Source: Perognathus longimembris pacificus (lineage: Eukaryota; Chordata; Mammalia; Rodentia; Heteromyidae). Taken from it: a DNA stretch of 64,000 nt. A program made the translations under genes and the position numbers. The stretch spans positions 66,009,398 to 66,073,397 of the forward strand of contig NC_063168.1 of NCBI RefSeq assembly GCF_023159225.1, given 5' to 3'. Below the pieces are notes generated by a model. The model was not told the DNA's origin. It saw nothing but the letters and a program-made list of their open reading frames with translations, and did not search any database. Below, in pieces: positions 11,495 through 22,660 of this stretch; position 1 is the stretch's first letter; each line of letters starts with the position of its first letter.

Positions 11495-12380
11495 CACTTG
11501 TCCTGCTCAAAGTATTCTTTCAAATACTATGCCCTCTTTTCAGCTTCTTTATTATGTACATTGCTTAATTAAAATTATTAGTAAGATATAGCTTTGGAGT
11601 GATATTAGGGCAGAATAGAAGAGCTCAGTAACTCAGAAAATTCTCCTGTGAGATGTGAAGAGTTACCCTCTACAGAGTCAGGCTTAACTAAAGGCTCAGA
11701 TAGCTAATATCTAGTCTTATCAGATCTGTGGTCACAGAGGAATTGTAAATACAGTTTATGTGAAAATATATAGCTAAACTTTTACATATTTATATTCAGT
11801 CTGTATGTAAACATTACATTGTGTATATGCATACAGTAAGTTTAGTAAATTGAGTATCTATGTATATTAAATGTAGACTTATAATACATTATTTAGACAT
11901 GGTACTTATGCTTACATTCAGATATTTCATTAAGTTTATATACATAATAATGTGTGTGGAGAATTTTTTTTATTTACTTGACTTGAGTAACTTAGAGGAA
12001 AGTACATCAGGTTTTATGAATACAGAGGAGTATTGCCTTTTTTTTTTAACCATGATCCAATAAAACTTTGATCTTTATCCAAGAAAATTCTTGAGATACT
12101 TACTTCAGGGTCTCATAATTGTTTTTATCTATGTTTTCTCTTACTCTACTATGATCTCTTTGAAGGCAGGAGGCATTTTTAATTCGATATTGAAGAATCT
12201 AGCAAAGTTTTGACAGAAAGGAAGACTATCACAGGTCAAGACTGCTAGTTAAAAAGAACAGTTTACATTTTAACTGAAGTCTTTAAATCTAAGGTCTTTA
12301 AAGAAATGAGTGGCTTATTTAAATTAATGAAGCTATGTCATTTTCTTTATTGTCTATTAATAACATGAATTAATTCAAGC

Positions 12381-12560
12381 CAGTGGTTCTCAATGTGTGG
12401 TCCTGAGACTTGACCTATCAACATCTCCTGAAAATTTGGTGATAAAAATTCTTGGGTCCCAACCCAAATCTATTGAGTCAGAAACTTGTGGTAGAGCATA
12501 GAAATCTCTTAACAAGCCTTCTGGGGGATTGATTCCCTTTGCAAGTTTGAAAATCCTGAC
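12381..12560 (+). mobile_element. MER5A hAT-Charlie DNA transposon relic
   Basis: CAGTGGTTCTCAATGTGTGG terminal sequence, TCTATTGAGTCAGAAACTTG, TTAACAAGCCTTCTGGGGGA follow MER5A. An ancestral mammalian repeat, so it should be present at the same place in other mammals. Confidence 0.8.
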
Positions 12561-12579
12561 CTAAGCTAACAGTTGTTCA

Positions 12580-12790
12580 TGAAACAGTTCGAAGTTCATG
12601 GGCTTTGAGAACAGAGAGATCTGTATTTGAATCTCATCCTAGCTAATAGCTCTGTGACTATCAATCTGTTATGTGTCTGTGAGTGTTGAGGTTTTTCACT
12701 ATATGATGAGGATCGGGCGACATAATTTGAGTGTCTACTCTTGTAACAAAGTACACTATAGACTTTCTATTAATAGGTACTCCTGCCTGT
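12580..12790 (+). mobile_element. MIR directly upstream of an LDAH exon
   Basis: Sequence like GTTCATGGGCTTTGAGAACA, GTATTTGAATCTCATCCTAG and AGCTCTGTGACTATCAATCT follows the MIR core. It ends about 80 bp before the exon at 12871. Confidence 0.8.
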
Positions 12791-12870
12791 GCTTTAAAAA
12801 TAAATTCTTTTGCAGCTTGGTGGTTACTTCTAATTTTTGAATGAAAGTATGCTTATATATTTGCTTTTAG

Positions 12871-13040
12871 ATCCAAATGCTCAAGAAATTAAGGACGTCT
12901 ATGGGTTGAATGGCCAAATAGAACACAAACTGGCTTTTCTGAAAACTCATGTGCCCAAGGAAATGAAACTTATGCTCATTGGCCATTCAGTAGGCAGCTA
13001 TATTGCTCTTCAGATGTTGAAGCGAGCCCCTGAGCTCCCA
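12871..13040 (+). CDS. LDAH: LDAH internal coding exon with nucleophile elbow GHSVG
   Basis: This 170-bp exon completes the Asp codon split by the previous intron (g/AT) and ends in phase 0 after Pro of APELP. It encodes PNAQEIKDVYGLNGQIEHKL, then VPKEMKLMLIGHSVGSYIAL. The G-H-S-V-G motif is the nucleophile elbow of the alpha/beta-hydrolase fold; by counting from the human protein its Ser is residue 139, the catalytic nucleophile. Human has GHSIG, so Ile to Val is the only change in the motif. The acceptor is TTGCTTTTAG just before 12871 and the donor is CCA/gtaagt, a near-consensus site. An in-frame ATG at 12837 lies in the intron and is not a start. A MIR and a MER5A relic end about 80 bp upstream. 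The intact motif argues for a working enzyme rather than a pseudogene. Confidence 0.97.
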
Positions 13041-13579
13041 GTAAGTATGCCTGGGAAGTGACTGTAGATCCTGGCTATGTTGTATACAAATTCTCCTCAG
13101 CTCTCCCTGTTCTTTTGTCTCTTGGTTAAGGATAAATAGAAAAAAGGAAAGGATACTTGGTGGATGCCTGTATCCTTATTTCCCTATTACTGTAGACCCA
13201 TGTGAGTATATGCTTGTGAAATTTCTGTAATGTTTCAAAGAATAATGATAAGAGGGGGAGGGAGGGAGGGGAGGAGAGGGATATTCTACATCAGCATCTT
13301 TGAATCTAGGATTTTCTGATTCTGATGTGTTATTTAACTTGCTGTCATTCATAAAGGAATATTTACAAACAGTCAAGACAAAAAAGGAATCTGCATATAT
13401 TAGGAAAGTATGTTACAAATATTCATGAAGCAAAAAATGTATCACTATCTTTGTTAATAGCAGGCAAACAACTGTCCTTATGGAATAATAGGTCTTTGTT
13501 AGTCATAAATGACCTATAGCTTAGCAGCCTTTTATGAGATTTACACTCATTTTTTCATCCACATTGTTTTTCCTTTTAT

Positions 13580-13650
13580 AGTACTAAGACTTCACCTAGT
13601 GCCACATTCATGCTAGGCAAACACTCTTACTACTAGGCTAGCCCCCACAC
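13580..13650 (-). mobile_element. ID-head relic
   Basis: Inverted ID-like block GTGCCACATTCATGCTAGGC, AAACACTCTTACTACTAGG, TAGCCCCC. Degraded, with no second module. Confidence 0.5.
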
Positions 13651-14539
13651 AAATACTTCTTGGGTAATTGAGTACCAGATATTAAGTGAGGTACTGGAGT
13701 CACAAAGATTGGTTTAAAGTGCTCAGAAAAGGAAAGGAATTATAAAAAACTTAAAGCAAGCAAAAACATGTACTTTCACTAGCACATACAATCATTAGAA
13801 TGACCCACTGAATAGATACAGTTCAAAAAATAATTTGTTTCTTTGCTCAAACATACTAAGCACTTTGCTCTGAGGACATTCCAGAATAAAACAATCTTGT
13901 AGCTAAGAGATCCTGAAGTATTCTGGAGGAGTCAGACTAACCATTGGTTGTGATATCTGTAGAAGTCCTTGATGGGAGCATGGAGGGATGAAGTTTACTC
14001 TAGTACCTGAAGGCAAGAGCGAAAGAGATCATTTCAGTTGACTCTTTTTACTCCATATGATGAAATATCCCCCCCCCCCACTAGGGTCTCAAAGATCCAC
14101 TAAATGTTTGTTCCATTTCCAGCCAGCTTGACACATTCACCTATTCATAATAGCCCTTGGGAAAAAAATACAGTTGTAGTCTCCTTGGCTGTGGATTTTA
14201 ATATCAGTGAAGAATTTAAACTTTTCTCCTATTGGATATTGAAAAATACATTTGGAAAATTTGAGATGGCACTCCATTCATTGTATTATTGCTTCTAATC
14301 TGTTGGATTTTTCTCCTAGATAAGACTTTAATCAGAAAATAGAATTTATTTTTGCTTTTAACCTTTAGTTAACCTTTTTAACCTCTATTTAATTTATAAT
14401 TTTGTCCTTGTCTTTTAAATCTCCACTAGTCCTATATGGCATGATTACCATCTATACAGAGTTCAGCCCTACCTGCTAGTGGCTCTGCTTGCATAGTTGC
14501 TATGACTGTTGGCAATAGCCAGTGACTTGTATTCAAATA

Positions 14540-14552
14540 CTTGCTGTCAGTT
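14540..14552. repeat. Target-site duplication, left copy
   Basis: CTTGCTGTCAGTT, identical to 16553-16565. The two copies enclose the SINE + LINE-1 composite. Confidence 0.85.
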
Positions 14553-14560
14553 GTTGTTTG

Positions 14561-16334
14561 GGTTTTTTTTAAGTTTTTATTATAAAACTGATGTACAGAG
14601 AGGTTACAGTTTCATACGTTAGGCATTGGATACATTTCTTGTACTGTTTGTTACCTTGTCCCTCATACCCCCCCTCCCCCTTACCCTTTACCCCCCTGAG
14701 GTGTTCAGTTCACTTACACCAAACAGTTTTGCAAGTATTGCTTTTGTTGTTGTTTCTCTTTTTTTACCCTGTGTCTCTCAATTTTGGTATTCCCTTTGAA
14801 TTTCCTAGTTCTAATACCAGTATACACGGTTTCCAATATACTCAGATAAGATTACAGAGATAGTGTAGATACAATCACAAGAAGGTGATACAAGAACATC
14901 ATCAATAGTAGAAGCTACAGATACACATGGGATGTTGAAAGTAGTTACAACTGTGATATAACAATCATTTCCATAACATGGAGTTCATTTCACTTAGCAT
15001 CATCTTATGTCATCATAAGGGTATAGCTATTGGGCTCTTGTGATAACCTCTGCTGTGACTTGCCTAAACCTGTGCTAATTATTCCCAATAAGGGAGACCA
15101 TAGAGTCCATGTTTCTTTGGGTCTGGCTCACTTCACTTAGTATAATTTTTTCCAAGTCCTTCCATTTCCTTACAAATGGGGCAATGTCATTCTTTCTGAT
15201 AGAGGCATAAAATTCCATTGTGTATATGTACCACATTTTCCTGATCCATTCGTCTACGGAGGGGCATCTGGGTTGGTTCCAGATTCTCGCTATGACAAAT
15301 TGCGCTGTAATGAACATTGTTGTGCTGGTGGCTTTACTGTGATTTTGTTTGTGGTTTTTTTGATAGATACCCAAAAGTGGGGTTGCTGGGTCATAGGGGA
15401 GTTCTACATTTAGCCTTCTGAGGAATCTCCATACTGCTTGCCAGAGTGGCTGAACCAGTTTACATTCCCACCAACAATGAAGTAGGGTTCCCTTTTGGCC
15501 ACATCCCCTCCAACAACTGTTATTGTTAGTTTTCTTGATATATGACATTCTTACTGGGGTGAGATGGAATCTCAATGTTGTTTTGATTTGCATTTCTTTT
15601 ATGGCCAGTGATGTAGAGCACTTTTTCATATGTCTCTTGGCCATTCTCATTTCCTCATCAGAGAAGTCTCTTTGTAAGTCTTTAGCCCACTTGATGAGCT
15701 GGCTATTGGTTCTTTGCGGTTTTGTTTTGGAGGAAGGTAATTTTTTTAGTTCTGCATATATTTTAGATATGAGGCCTTTGTCTGTTGAATGGCTGGTAAA
15801 GATCTTCTCCCAGTCTGTGGGCTTTCTGTTTATCTTGCGAGCTATGTCCTTTGCCGTGCAGAAGCTCTGCAGTTTGATGCAGTCCCATTTGTCCAACCTT
15901 TCTTTGATTTGTAGCCTTTCTGGGTCTTTGTTAAGGAAGTTCCATCCTGTGCCAAGGAGCCCAAGTGTTTCTCCTACTCCTTCCTTTAGTGGTTTCAGGG
16001 TATCTGTTTTGATTTCGAGGTCTTTAATCCATTTGGAATTGATTTTGGTGCAGGGTGATATATAAGGATCTAGTTTTAGTTTGTTGCATGTGTTGAGCCA
16101 GTTTTTCCAGCACAATTTGTTAAAGAGGCTATCTTTCTTCCAAACTATTGTTTTAGCCCCTTTATCAAAGATTAAGTAGGCGTAGTTCTGTGGGTTCATT
16201 CCCAGGTCTACAATTCTGTTCCATTGGTCTTCAGGCCTGTTCCGATGCCAATACCAAGCTGTTTTTATTACTATAGCTTTATAATACAACTTGAAGTTGG
16301 GTATTGTAATTCCTCCAGCACTGTTCTTTCTGCT

Positions 16335-16336
<2 letters not shown>
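14561..16336 (-). mobile_element. 5'-truncated LINE-1 (antisense), ORF2 end + 3' UTR
   Basis: About 1.78 kb. Its 3' end (poly-A seen as TTTTTTTT, then the inverted TGATGTACAGAG signature) is at the left. A ~510-bp 3' UTR precedes ORF2, and the 5' truncation point abuts the (CAA)n tail of a SINE at about 16337. ORF2 is open, so this is among the youngest LINE-1 copies here. See the shared target duplication at 14540 and 16553. Confidence 0.92.
15075..16289 (-). pseudogene. LINE-1 ORF2 protein, C-terminal 404+ codons, intact frame
   Basis: The open frame continues upstream to the truncation; the Met at 16289 is internal. It encodes the region after the reverse-transcriptase core: [52 protein letters not shown], then the C-terminal cysteine-rich motif C259-X3-C263-X7-H271-X4-C276 (numbering from that Met), PYDPATPLLGIY, and the end at SLIGNN. 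ORF2 is the endonuclease / reverse transcriptase of LINE-1; the endonuclease and RT catalytic motifs lie in the missing N-terminal two-thirds, so this copy cannot retrotranspose. All four zinc-knuckle-type residues are kept and there is no stop, which points to a recent insertion. It is antisense to LDAH. Confidence 0.93.
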
Positions 16337-16373
<37 letters not shown>

Positions 16374-16552
16374 GCCAGTCCTGGTACTTGAACTCAGGGC
16401 CTAAGCACTGTTCCTGGCTTCTTTTTGCTCAAGGCTAGCACTCTACCGCTTGAGCCACAGTGCTACTTCTGGCTTTTTCTGTATATGTGGTGCTTCGAAC
16501 CCAGAGCTTCATGTATACAAAGCAAGCACTTTACCACTAGGTATTCCAAGTC
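16337..16552 (-). mobile_element. SINE type I joined to the LINE-1
   Basis: Minus strand; its ID head begins at 16552 and its (CAA)n tail (TTG repeats 16337-16372) touches the LINE-1. A small deletion in the B-box region leaves GGGTTCGAAGCACC. Immediately right of the head is the target duplication. Confidence 0.88.
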
Positions 16553-16565
16553 CTTGCTGTCAGTT
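16553..16565. repeat. Target-site duplication, right copy
   Basis: CTTGCTGTCAGTT, identical to 14540-14552. Confidence 0.85.
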
Positions 16566-16859
16566 TTTATGTGTAACTTTGGACAGATTTTTGAGCCTCT
16601 ACCTTATTTACTTCATCTGCAAATTGAGGATAACTATATGTTCTCCAAAAGATTGTTGTAGGAAAAACAAAATTTAAAAAAAAAGATTGTTGTGAGGAAC
16701 TATATAAAGTATTAAGAATGGCACCTGTAACTGAAAAGTTCCGAGTAAGTTATTATGGAATTGATACTAGAATCATGGACCCAGTTATTATGCTAGCTAC
16801 TGATAAACAGCAGTATTGCTTATCTACTGTTGTGTGTCTGGTTGTCCTGACTTTGACAA

Positions 16860-17370
16860 TATAAAATGAAACATATTTAATTTCTCAATTACTGATCAAA
16901 AATCTCACAGATTATCTGGGTCCCCTACTGTAGGGTCTTTGACAGGATACTAATCAAGGCATCTTCCATGCTGGCAGTCTCATCAAAGACTTGAAGTGAG
17001 GCGGATCTGTTCCCAAAGTCTTCACATGGTTTGTTGGCAGGATTCAGTTCCAAGAGTACTTGGACTCGGGCCTTAGTTCATCACTGGCTGTTGAGTTGTG
17101 TCCATCCTCTATAACAAGTCAGCCTCTGGCTGCTACATCGGAGCAAGCTTGGTAGAACTGCCAAAGAGAATACTCTGGCAAGATGAAAGTCACAAGCTGT
17201 AACTTAATTACTGAAGTGACATCACATCACTTTTTTGTATTGTTTTTGTTAGAATCAGTAAACTTTATGAAGTTCACCCTCAAAGAGAGGGAATTACACA
17301 AAAGCATGATTTCTGGTAGGTAAAGAGCATTGTCAAAGCTGCTACTATGTAGCTCAGATTTCACTTAGGT
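16860..17370. mobile_element. Ancient mammalian repeat, family not assigned
   Basis: GGTTTGTTGGCAGGATTCAG, TAATTACTGAAGTGACATCA and GAGAGGGAATTACACAAAAG in this order resemble a dispersed repeat that I recall from other mammals. I cannot name the family with confidence. Confidence 0.5.
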
Positions 17371-17753
17371 GGTATATAGTAAATCATATGATATAATAAT
17401 ATCTTCATATAAATTAAAATAATGGATGTATTTCTTAATGTAGGTGGTGACTTAGTTCTAGTAAGTATATAGCAAGCTGATATAAATTATAACTTTTTAT
17501 TGTTACTTGTTCCAGGTATTTTCAAAACCTTAAACAGAAAAAGAATATTTGCATATTTGAAATCATAACAGTATTTTTTCTGTAAGCATAAGGAAAAATA
17601 TTTTTGAGTTCATCAGTTGTTAACTTAATCATAGATGTGTCCTTTTGGTTTTTGTTTGTTTGCTCCAAATCTATTCTGTATGTAATTTGTAGTTGTTCTT
17701 GCATATTTGAAAACAATTATTCAACATATTTGTTTTATTTATTTTTTAAATCT

Positions 17754-17850
17754 TTTTTGTTTTTTTATTGTTAAGGTGATGTACAGAGGGGTTTCAGTTA
17801 CATATGTAATGTATCTCTAAGTGTTATACAAAGGGATTTCAATTCAATAT
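17754..17850 (-). mobile_element. LINE-1 3' UTR fragment (antisense)
   Basis: Inverted end signature TTAAGGTGATGTACAGAGGG and GTTACATATGTAATGTAT; 5'-truncated after about 100 bp. Confidence 0.75.
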
Positions 17851-18066
17851 GTTTATAAATATATGTTTAAATATATGTCTTGATCAGTGTTGTCCCCTTT
17901 ATCATTGTTTTGAACCCTTCTCTCTCTTTGGGATTATATTCACAATTTAAGAAAATAAATTATATTCACAATGTTAGGAAATAAATGTGATACATCTTAA
18001 GGTTAATATACCTTCTTATAGCTTCTTCAATTCTATGACTTGCTTTTGCAAGAATGACAGTGAAAG

Positions 18067-18160
18067 AAGCTGCAGTATAGCTTACAGTTAGAGCACATGC
18101 TTAGCATGTGTGAAACCCTGAGTTCAATCCCCAGTGTGAAAAGGAAAAAGAAAAATACTA
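18067..18160 (+). mobile_element. Stand-alone ID element
   Basis: CTGCAGTATAGCTTACAGTT, GAGCACATGCTTAGCATGTG, CCCTGAGTTCAATCCCCAG, then an A-rich tail with GAAAAAG. No second module, unlike the type I copies. Confidence 0.8.
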
Positions 18161-18961
18161 AAAGTAGTGAAAGGGACAGGGGAGATGAAATATAAGCTTA
18201 ACCTAGTCATTTATGGAGATATAACTCACACTGTGATTGTATAGAATTTTCAAAGAGACCTGTGAAACTGTTTTATCTTCTTAAAGAAAGGTGGATGTTA
18301 GGGAAATATAAGAGATAAATTGTCCATAAGGACACCTTTTTCAGAGAGAGTGAGACTTTGTATGATTTTTTTCCATTATTCAAAATCTTTGTATGGTTTC
18401 AATTAACTACATTGTTGAAATCCCCCCACCACCACTTACTCCCCTCCCATTAAGCACCTGTGCCAGTTAATATTGGTGGTGTGATCCCTGCTCATGTGTT
18501 GAAACTTCAGTGTCTTGGGCTACACTAAGACAAACCAAAGCCTCTGTGCCTTAAGTTAGCATGACACGCTCCATTTAAGATGTGTTTGACAATCAAGTAA
18601 GTTTGTATAAGCCAGAGTGTTGCAATCCTTAATCATTTTGCCAAAAATAAGTTAGCTGTTATGTTTTATAACATATGAAGTGTGATAATAAGAAACTTGT
18701 GTTTCCATCTTGTCTGTTACTTTTACTGGAATTTTTGACTTCCATAAGATTTTGAAGACATATTTGTAGTTTGGTAGCTGGCTTTTTGGGCTTTATTTTG
18801 GTTCAATTCTTTGCCATATTTTTGTAACTAATTATAAGCAAATTTGATCTTAAATTGTTTTAAATAACATTGTGTGTGTCAGGTGTCTTCCCTATACTTC
18901 AGTATGCTGAAAAATAATTGCCTCTTCTAAAACTGTAGTGTGTTTATATTTTCTTTTTTCA

Positions 18962-18984
18962 GCAGCTTTGATACACAAAGCTGC
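18962..18984. repeat. Inverted repeat, 9-bp arms
   Basis: GCAGCTTTG at 18962-18970 and CAAAGCTGC at 18976-18984, with a 5-base loop ATACA. Confidence 0.9.
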
Positions 18985-19032
18985 AGAAATTCATCAGGTA
19001 TTTTGATAGTAGTGTCCAGAATATGGCATTTT

Positions 19033-19142
19033 ATTTTTTAATTTAATTTTATTGTCACGGTGATATACAGAGGGGTTACAGTTACATACGTAAAGTACTG
19101 AGTACATTTCTTGTCATATTGCTACCCCTTCTTCATTTTTCT
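19033..19142 (-). mobile_element. Very short LINE-1 insertion (~110 bp, antisense)
   Basis: Inverted 3' end CGGTGATATACAGAGGGGTT with a T-rich left end. Flanked by CCAGAATATGGCATTTTA at 19016-19032 and CCAGAATAGGGCATTTTA at 19143-19160, a target duplication with one mismatch. Confidence 0.85.
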
Positions 19143-20180
19143 CCAGAATAGGGCATTTTAAAAGAAAATAGTTAGAGACTAATTAGTAATTGTCATGACT
19201 TATAATAATAAATGCAATTGTTTTTCTGCTCATAGGTCTTGGAAATGAGGTAGCCATAGAGACAGTGTAGACTCATCTTTTTTTTTTTACTAGTAAGAAG
19301 AGAAAGGAACCTTAGTTCTATTTGTATCATCGAGTGAGATGTTAGTATAATAGAATGTACAAAGGGATCTGATGGGAAGAGAAAGAATGAAAGGCAAACA
19401 ACCAGCTGATAGGCAAGATGACAATCCAGTTGAGAAATGATGAAGACAAGATATTAAATGGATAAAATTGCTAGTGGAGATTGTTAGAGAAAAGAAAGTG
19501 TCATAGATATGTACATATTAGGGAACTTCATTTAGTGTAAAGAACAATGAAAATGAAGAAACAAAAAGAGGCAGAAAGAAATATAGTCATTTTGCAAACT
19601 GTTGCCTTGAGTTCATTAAAGGATCCTGCATCATTCAGTATACTACAACAGTGGATTGGTTATGGGTATAGGCTATGACACAGGGACACAGTGTTCAGGG
19701 ACTTCAACAAGTCATTTCTATCTGGAATATTCTGGTCTCATGGCAGAGGAAGTAGTGAACCACAAATTGTATTTTAAGATCTTGCTTGGAAGTAACAGTG
19801 GCTACTTACAACTCATTGAGCAGAGCAAGTCACATGACTAAGTCTGAGATTGATACATCTGGGAAATTTAATCCTCCCAGAGAAAGGAAGCATGTATTTG
19901 TGAATGATAAAACAGTATTTTAAAGACACAAAATAGTAAATCCATTGTGATAAAGGTATATATAAACATTTGTTTCATGTTTTATTTGTACGTATTAATA
20001 TCATGGACAAAAGTATGGAATATATATTGTGAGTCAAAAATTTTTTTAATGTAGAACAGAAAAAGTACCTACTTGGGCACTATTTGAATTCCTAGCCCAT
20101 AAAACCTTTAGAAAAAAAGTATCATTGTGATATTAAGCTATAAATGTGGGAGAGTACTTTACACATCAAGAGATAACGGA

Positions 20181-20382
20181 GGAGCTGGGAATGTGGCTTA
20201 GTGGTACAGTGCTTGCCTAGCATGCATGATGTCCTGGGTTCCATTCCTCAGCCCCACATAAACGGAAAAAGCCAGAAGTGGCGCTGTGGCTCAAGTGGTA
20301 GAGTGCTACCCTTGAGCAAAAGAAAGCCAGGGACAGTGCTCAGGCCCTGATTTCAAGCCCTAGATGGGGGGGGGGGGGGGGG
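20181..20382 (+). mobile_element. SINE type I with a poly-G end
   Basis: Older ID head GGAGCTGGGAATGTGGCTTA and a normal module up to TTTCAAGCCCTAGAT, then 17 consecutive G (20366-20382) where other copies have CCCCAGGACTGGC and poly-A. AGATAACGGA / GGATAACCGA flanks suggest a decayed target duplication. Confidence 0.88.
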
Positions 20383-21112
20383 AAGGATAACCGAAACAAG
20401 ACAACACTTGAGTCAACAAAGTTCAAGAGGATGGCGAACTTCAGTCTACTGGAGTTAGTAATTGAAGATTCATCAATGTCTTTTGAGAAATTGTTTTCGG
20501 TGCAGGCTACAGGAAGTTAGGTGAGAAGTGGACAGTCATCTGAGAGTTGGCCAATAAAGGGATAATGACAATATGTTAATTAAGAAATAGTGGTCATGTA
20601 ACTTTTTTTTCCTATAAGTGGGAGAAATTTTAACACATGCTGAGAGGAATACCTATGCAGAGAGAAAGGGGATTTCCTTCTACTTAGCTTTTAGGCCTGT
20701 TCACTTGAAAATTGGGACTATTAACCTTTGCATCCTTGTAAAAATGTTTCTCAGTGAAGGGACAGCTATATGTGCTTGTATTTGGTTCTATAAGTCTTAG
20801 AAGCCTGAGTCAACTTTTTAAAGTTGATTTTTTTGCCACTGCCAACCATAATGACACCTAGTACTCAATTGAAATTTACAAAATATATTTACATGAAACT
20901 GTTATTTAAAATCTGAACTATTCTCATAATACTGAAATTCTATGAGTTAATTGCCTAATCCATTTGTCAATTACAAATAAGTGGCAGAATTAGTACACTG
21001 TATTGTTTTCTAACTTCCCCACTATCTGCTTTCTGGTTGAATTTGTTTTTAAAAAAATTAGAATATAGATGGTTGGAGTACGTTACTTTCAGGAACTGTT
21101 AAATCTGACTGA

Positions 21113-21320
21113 TTACCAGTGGCTCACATTTGTAATTCTAGCTGCTCATGAGGCTGAAATCTGAAGATCACCATTCAAAGCCACCCTAACAAAGGAAAAG
21201 TCCATGAGACTCTGATTCTCACTTAGCCACCAAAAAGTCAGAAGTGGGTGATAGAGCACCAACTTTGAGCAGAAACGCTAAGGGACAGCACCCAGGTCCT
21301 GAGTACAGTAATGGCACCAA
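21113..21320 (+). mobile_element. SINE type II (7SL head), diverged
   Basis: CCAGTGGCTCACATTTGTAA head, CTGAAATCTGAAGATCACC, then GGGACAGCACCCAGGTCCTG. Confidence 0.8.
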
Positions 21321-22443
21321 AACAAACAGAAACCACTAAATCCAATTTGACCTAAATTTAAGATTTTTACTGCTGTTTCTTTCATACTTAGGTTCTTCAA
21401 ATACATAGGAGGGAACAATTTGAAGGGTGGTTGGAGAGAATTGGAGAAAAGAGAGAATGTGTGAGTACTAGGGAACATAGAAGGCAGGGAGCGGGCATTG
21501 AGGCTTGGGCCAAAGGTAGAAAGAGAAAGCATTAATAACTTATTAGTGAATCCTGGTGGATGAAAACCACAAAGGACAGGTAATCAGCAACTAACTACTC
21601 TGATTTGTGGAAGACTCCACTTGAGAAAAGAGTAAACCTTACCTACAAAAATTTTGTGTTGAATATGTGAATTGCTGTCTATCCAATGACTCAAGCATTT
21701 ATTTAAATATATGCATACCTGTTTATGTTTGTGCATACACATTACCTTTTCTGAATTACCTAGCAGAATATCTTGCCGAAAACTAAGACACATGGAAAGT
21801 TTCAACTTTTCAACTTCAGCCATTTTTAGTTATCTGAATATTTTTAAGAATCTCGAAATTGCTTTCAAAGTGGAAAAATTATGTGGCCTTTTTTTTCGTC
21901 TTTTCATAACTCAAAAACTATTTAATATATTTTCTCAAAGTCTGCACACAAAAAAATCACCTTTGGGCTGAAACCAAGCATGGAAAATTTCACCACAAAA
22001 AGCTAATTTTTTTGGAAAGCTGAAAGAAAGTGAAAACAGGGGTTTATAATAGAACATTCTTCATGCATGTTAATACTTAGTACTTTATCTAATGCATTTC
22101 ATCTGAGAATTTTTGAAAACTTCACGTTTAACCATTGAGCCATTTTAATGTTTGTGTATTCATGATATACTGTCAAATGGAGAAAGCTTTCCTCATCCTC
22201 TCAACCCTTCCTTGCAAGTTAATGAGCTGTGTTTAAAGGGTTAGGCATGGCAAGTGACATGAAGTGACCAATGGCTAGAGAAAAGCTTTGTACCAGCTAA
22301 TACGTTTTGTCATGCCTCTTCCTGGTCAAAGAATAGTTGTGAATAGAATATAACAGATGATGCCAGACATTGATATCAAAGCCAATATTTCTCAAAGCAG
22401 TATCTCTATCACTTGGAATACTATTAGAAGTACATATTCTGTC

Positions 22444-22660
22444 ATATGTCAGTAGCTCATGCCTGTAATCCTAGCTAGTCAGGAGGCTGAGAAGCTAGTT
22501 CTGGTAGAAAAGTCTGAAATACTTTTATCTCCAATTAAGCAGCAATAAACTGAAAGTGGAGGTATGGCCTAAGTGTAGAATGCCAGCCATGAGCAGCAAA
22601 GGCTGAGGGGTAGTTCCCAGGCTCTGAGTTCAAGCCTTAGTACTAATACTAAGTACTTAG
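22444..22660 (+). mobile_element. SINE type II (7SL head), diverged
   Basis: CAGTAGCTCATGCCTGTAAT, AGTCAGGAGGCTGAG, then CCCAGGCTCTGAGTTCAAGC. The tail is a short TACTAA-type repeat. Confidence 0.8.

Larger units (their letters stand above)
2638..12870 (+). other. LDAH: LDAH intron, 10.2 kb
   Basis: Bounded by gtatgt and TTTTAG. It holds a SINE (3646-3857), a duplicated ~190-bp unit (3873 and 5258), old LINE-1 pieces (4800-6890, 9430-9835), MER5A relics (7556-7740, 12381-12560), a MIR (12580-12790), SINEs at 8684, 10684 and 11068 and a (CA)-bearing triplication. 2638-3645, 4086-4790, 6900-7555, 7741-8683, 8880-9430, 9836-10683 and 11495-12380 show nothing recognisable. Confidence 0.7.
14461..16735 (+). 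mobile_element. MIR split by the SINE + LINE-1 composite
   Basis: The left part ends ATTCAAATACTTGCTGTCAG; the right part continues TTTTTATGTGTAACTTTGGA, then CTTCATCTGCAAATTGAGGA and GATTGTTGTGAGGAACT. Joined at the duplication they restore MIR order. The exact left limit is uncertain. Confidence 0.7.

Noticed and set aside
15523..16065. 180-codon plus-strand open frame
   Set aside because: It is the exact antisense of the open LINE-1 ORF2 on the minus strand; no family resemblance of its own.
18067..18135. tRNA gene
   Set aside because: A- and B-box-like sequences are present, but the cloverleaf is not sound and it has an A-rich SINE tail: an ID element.
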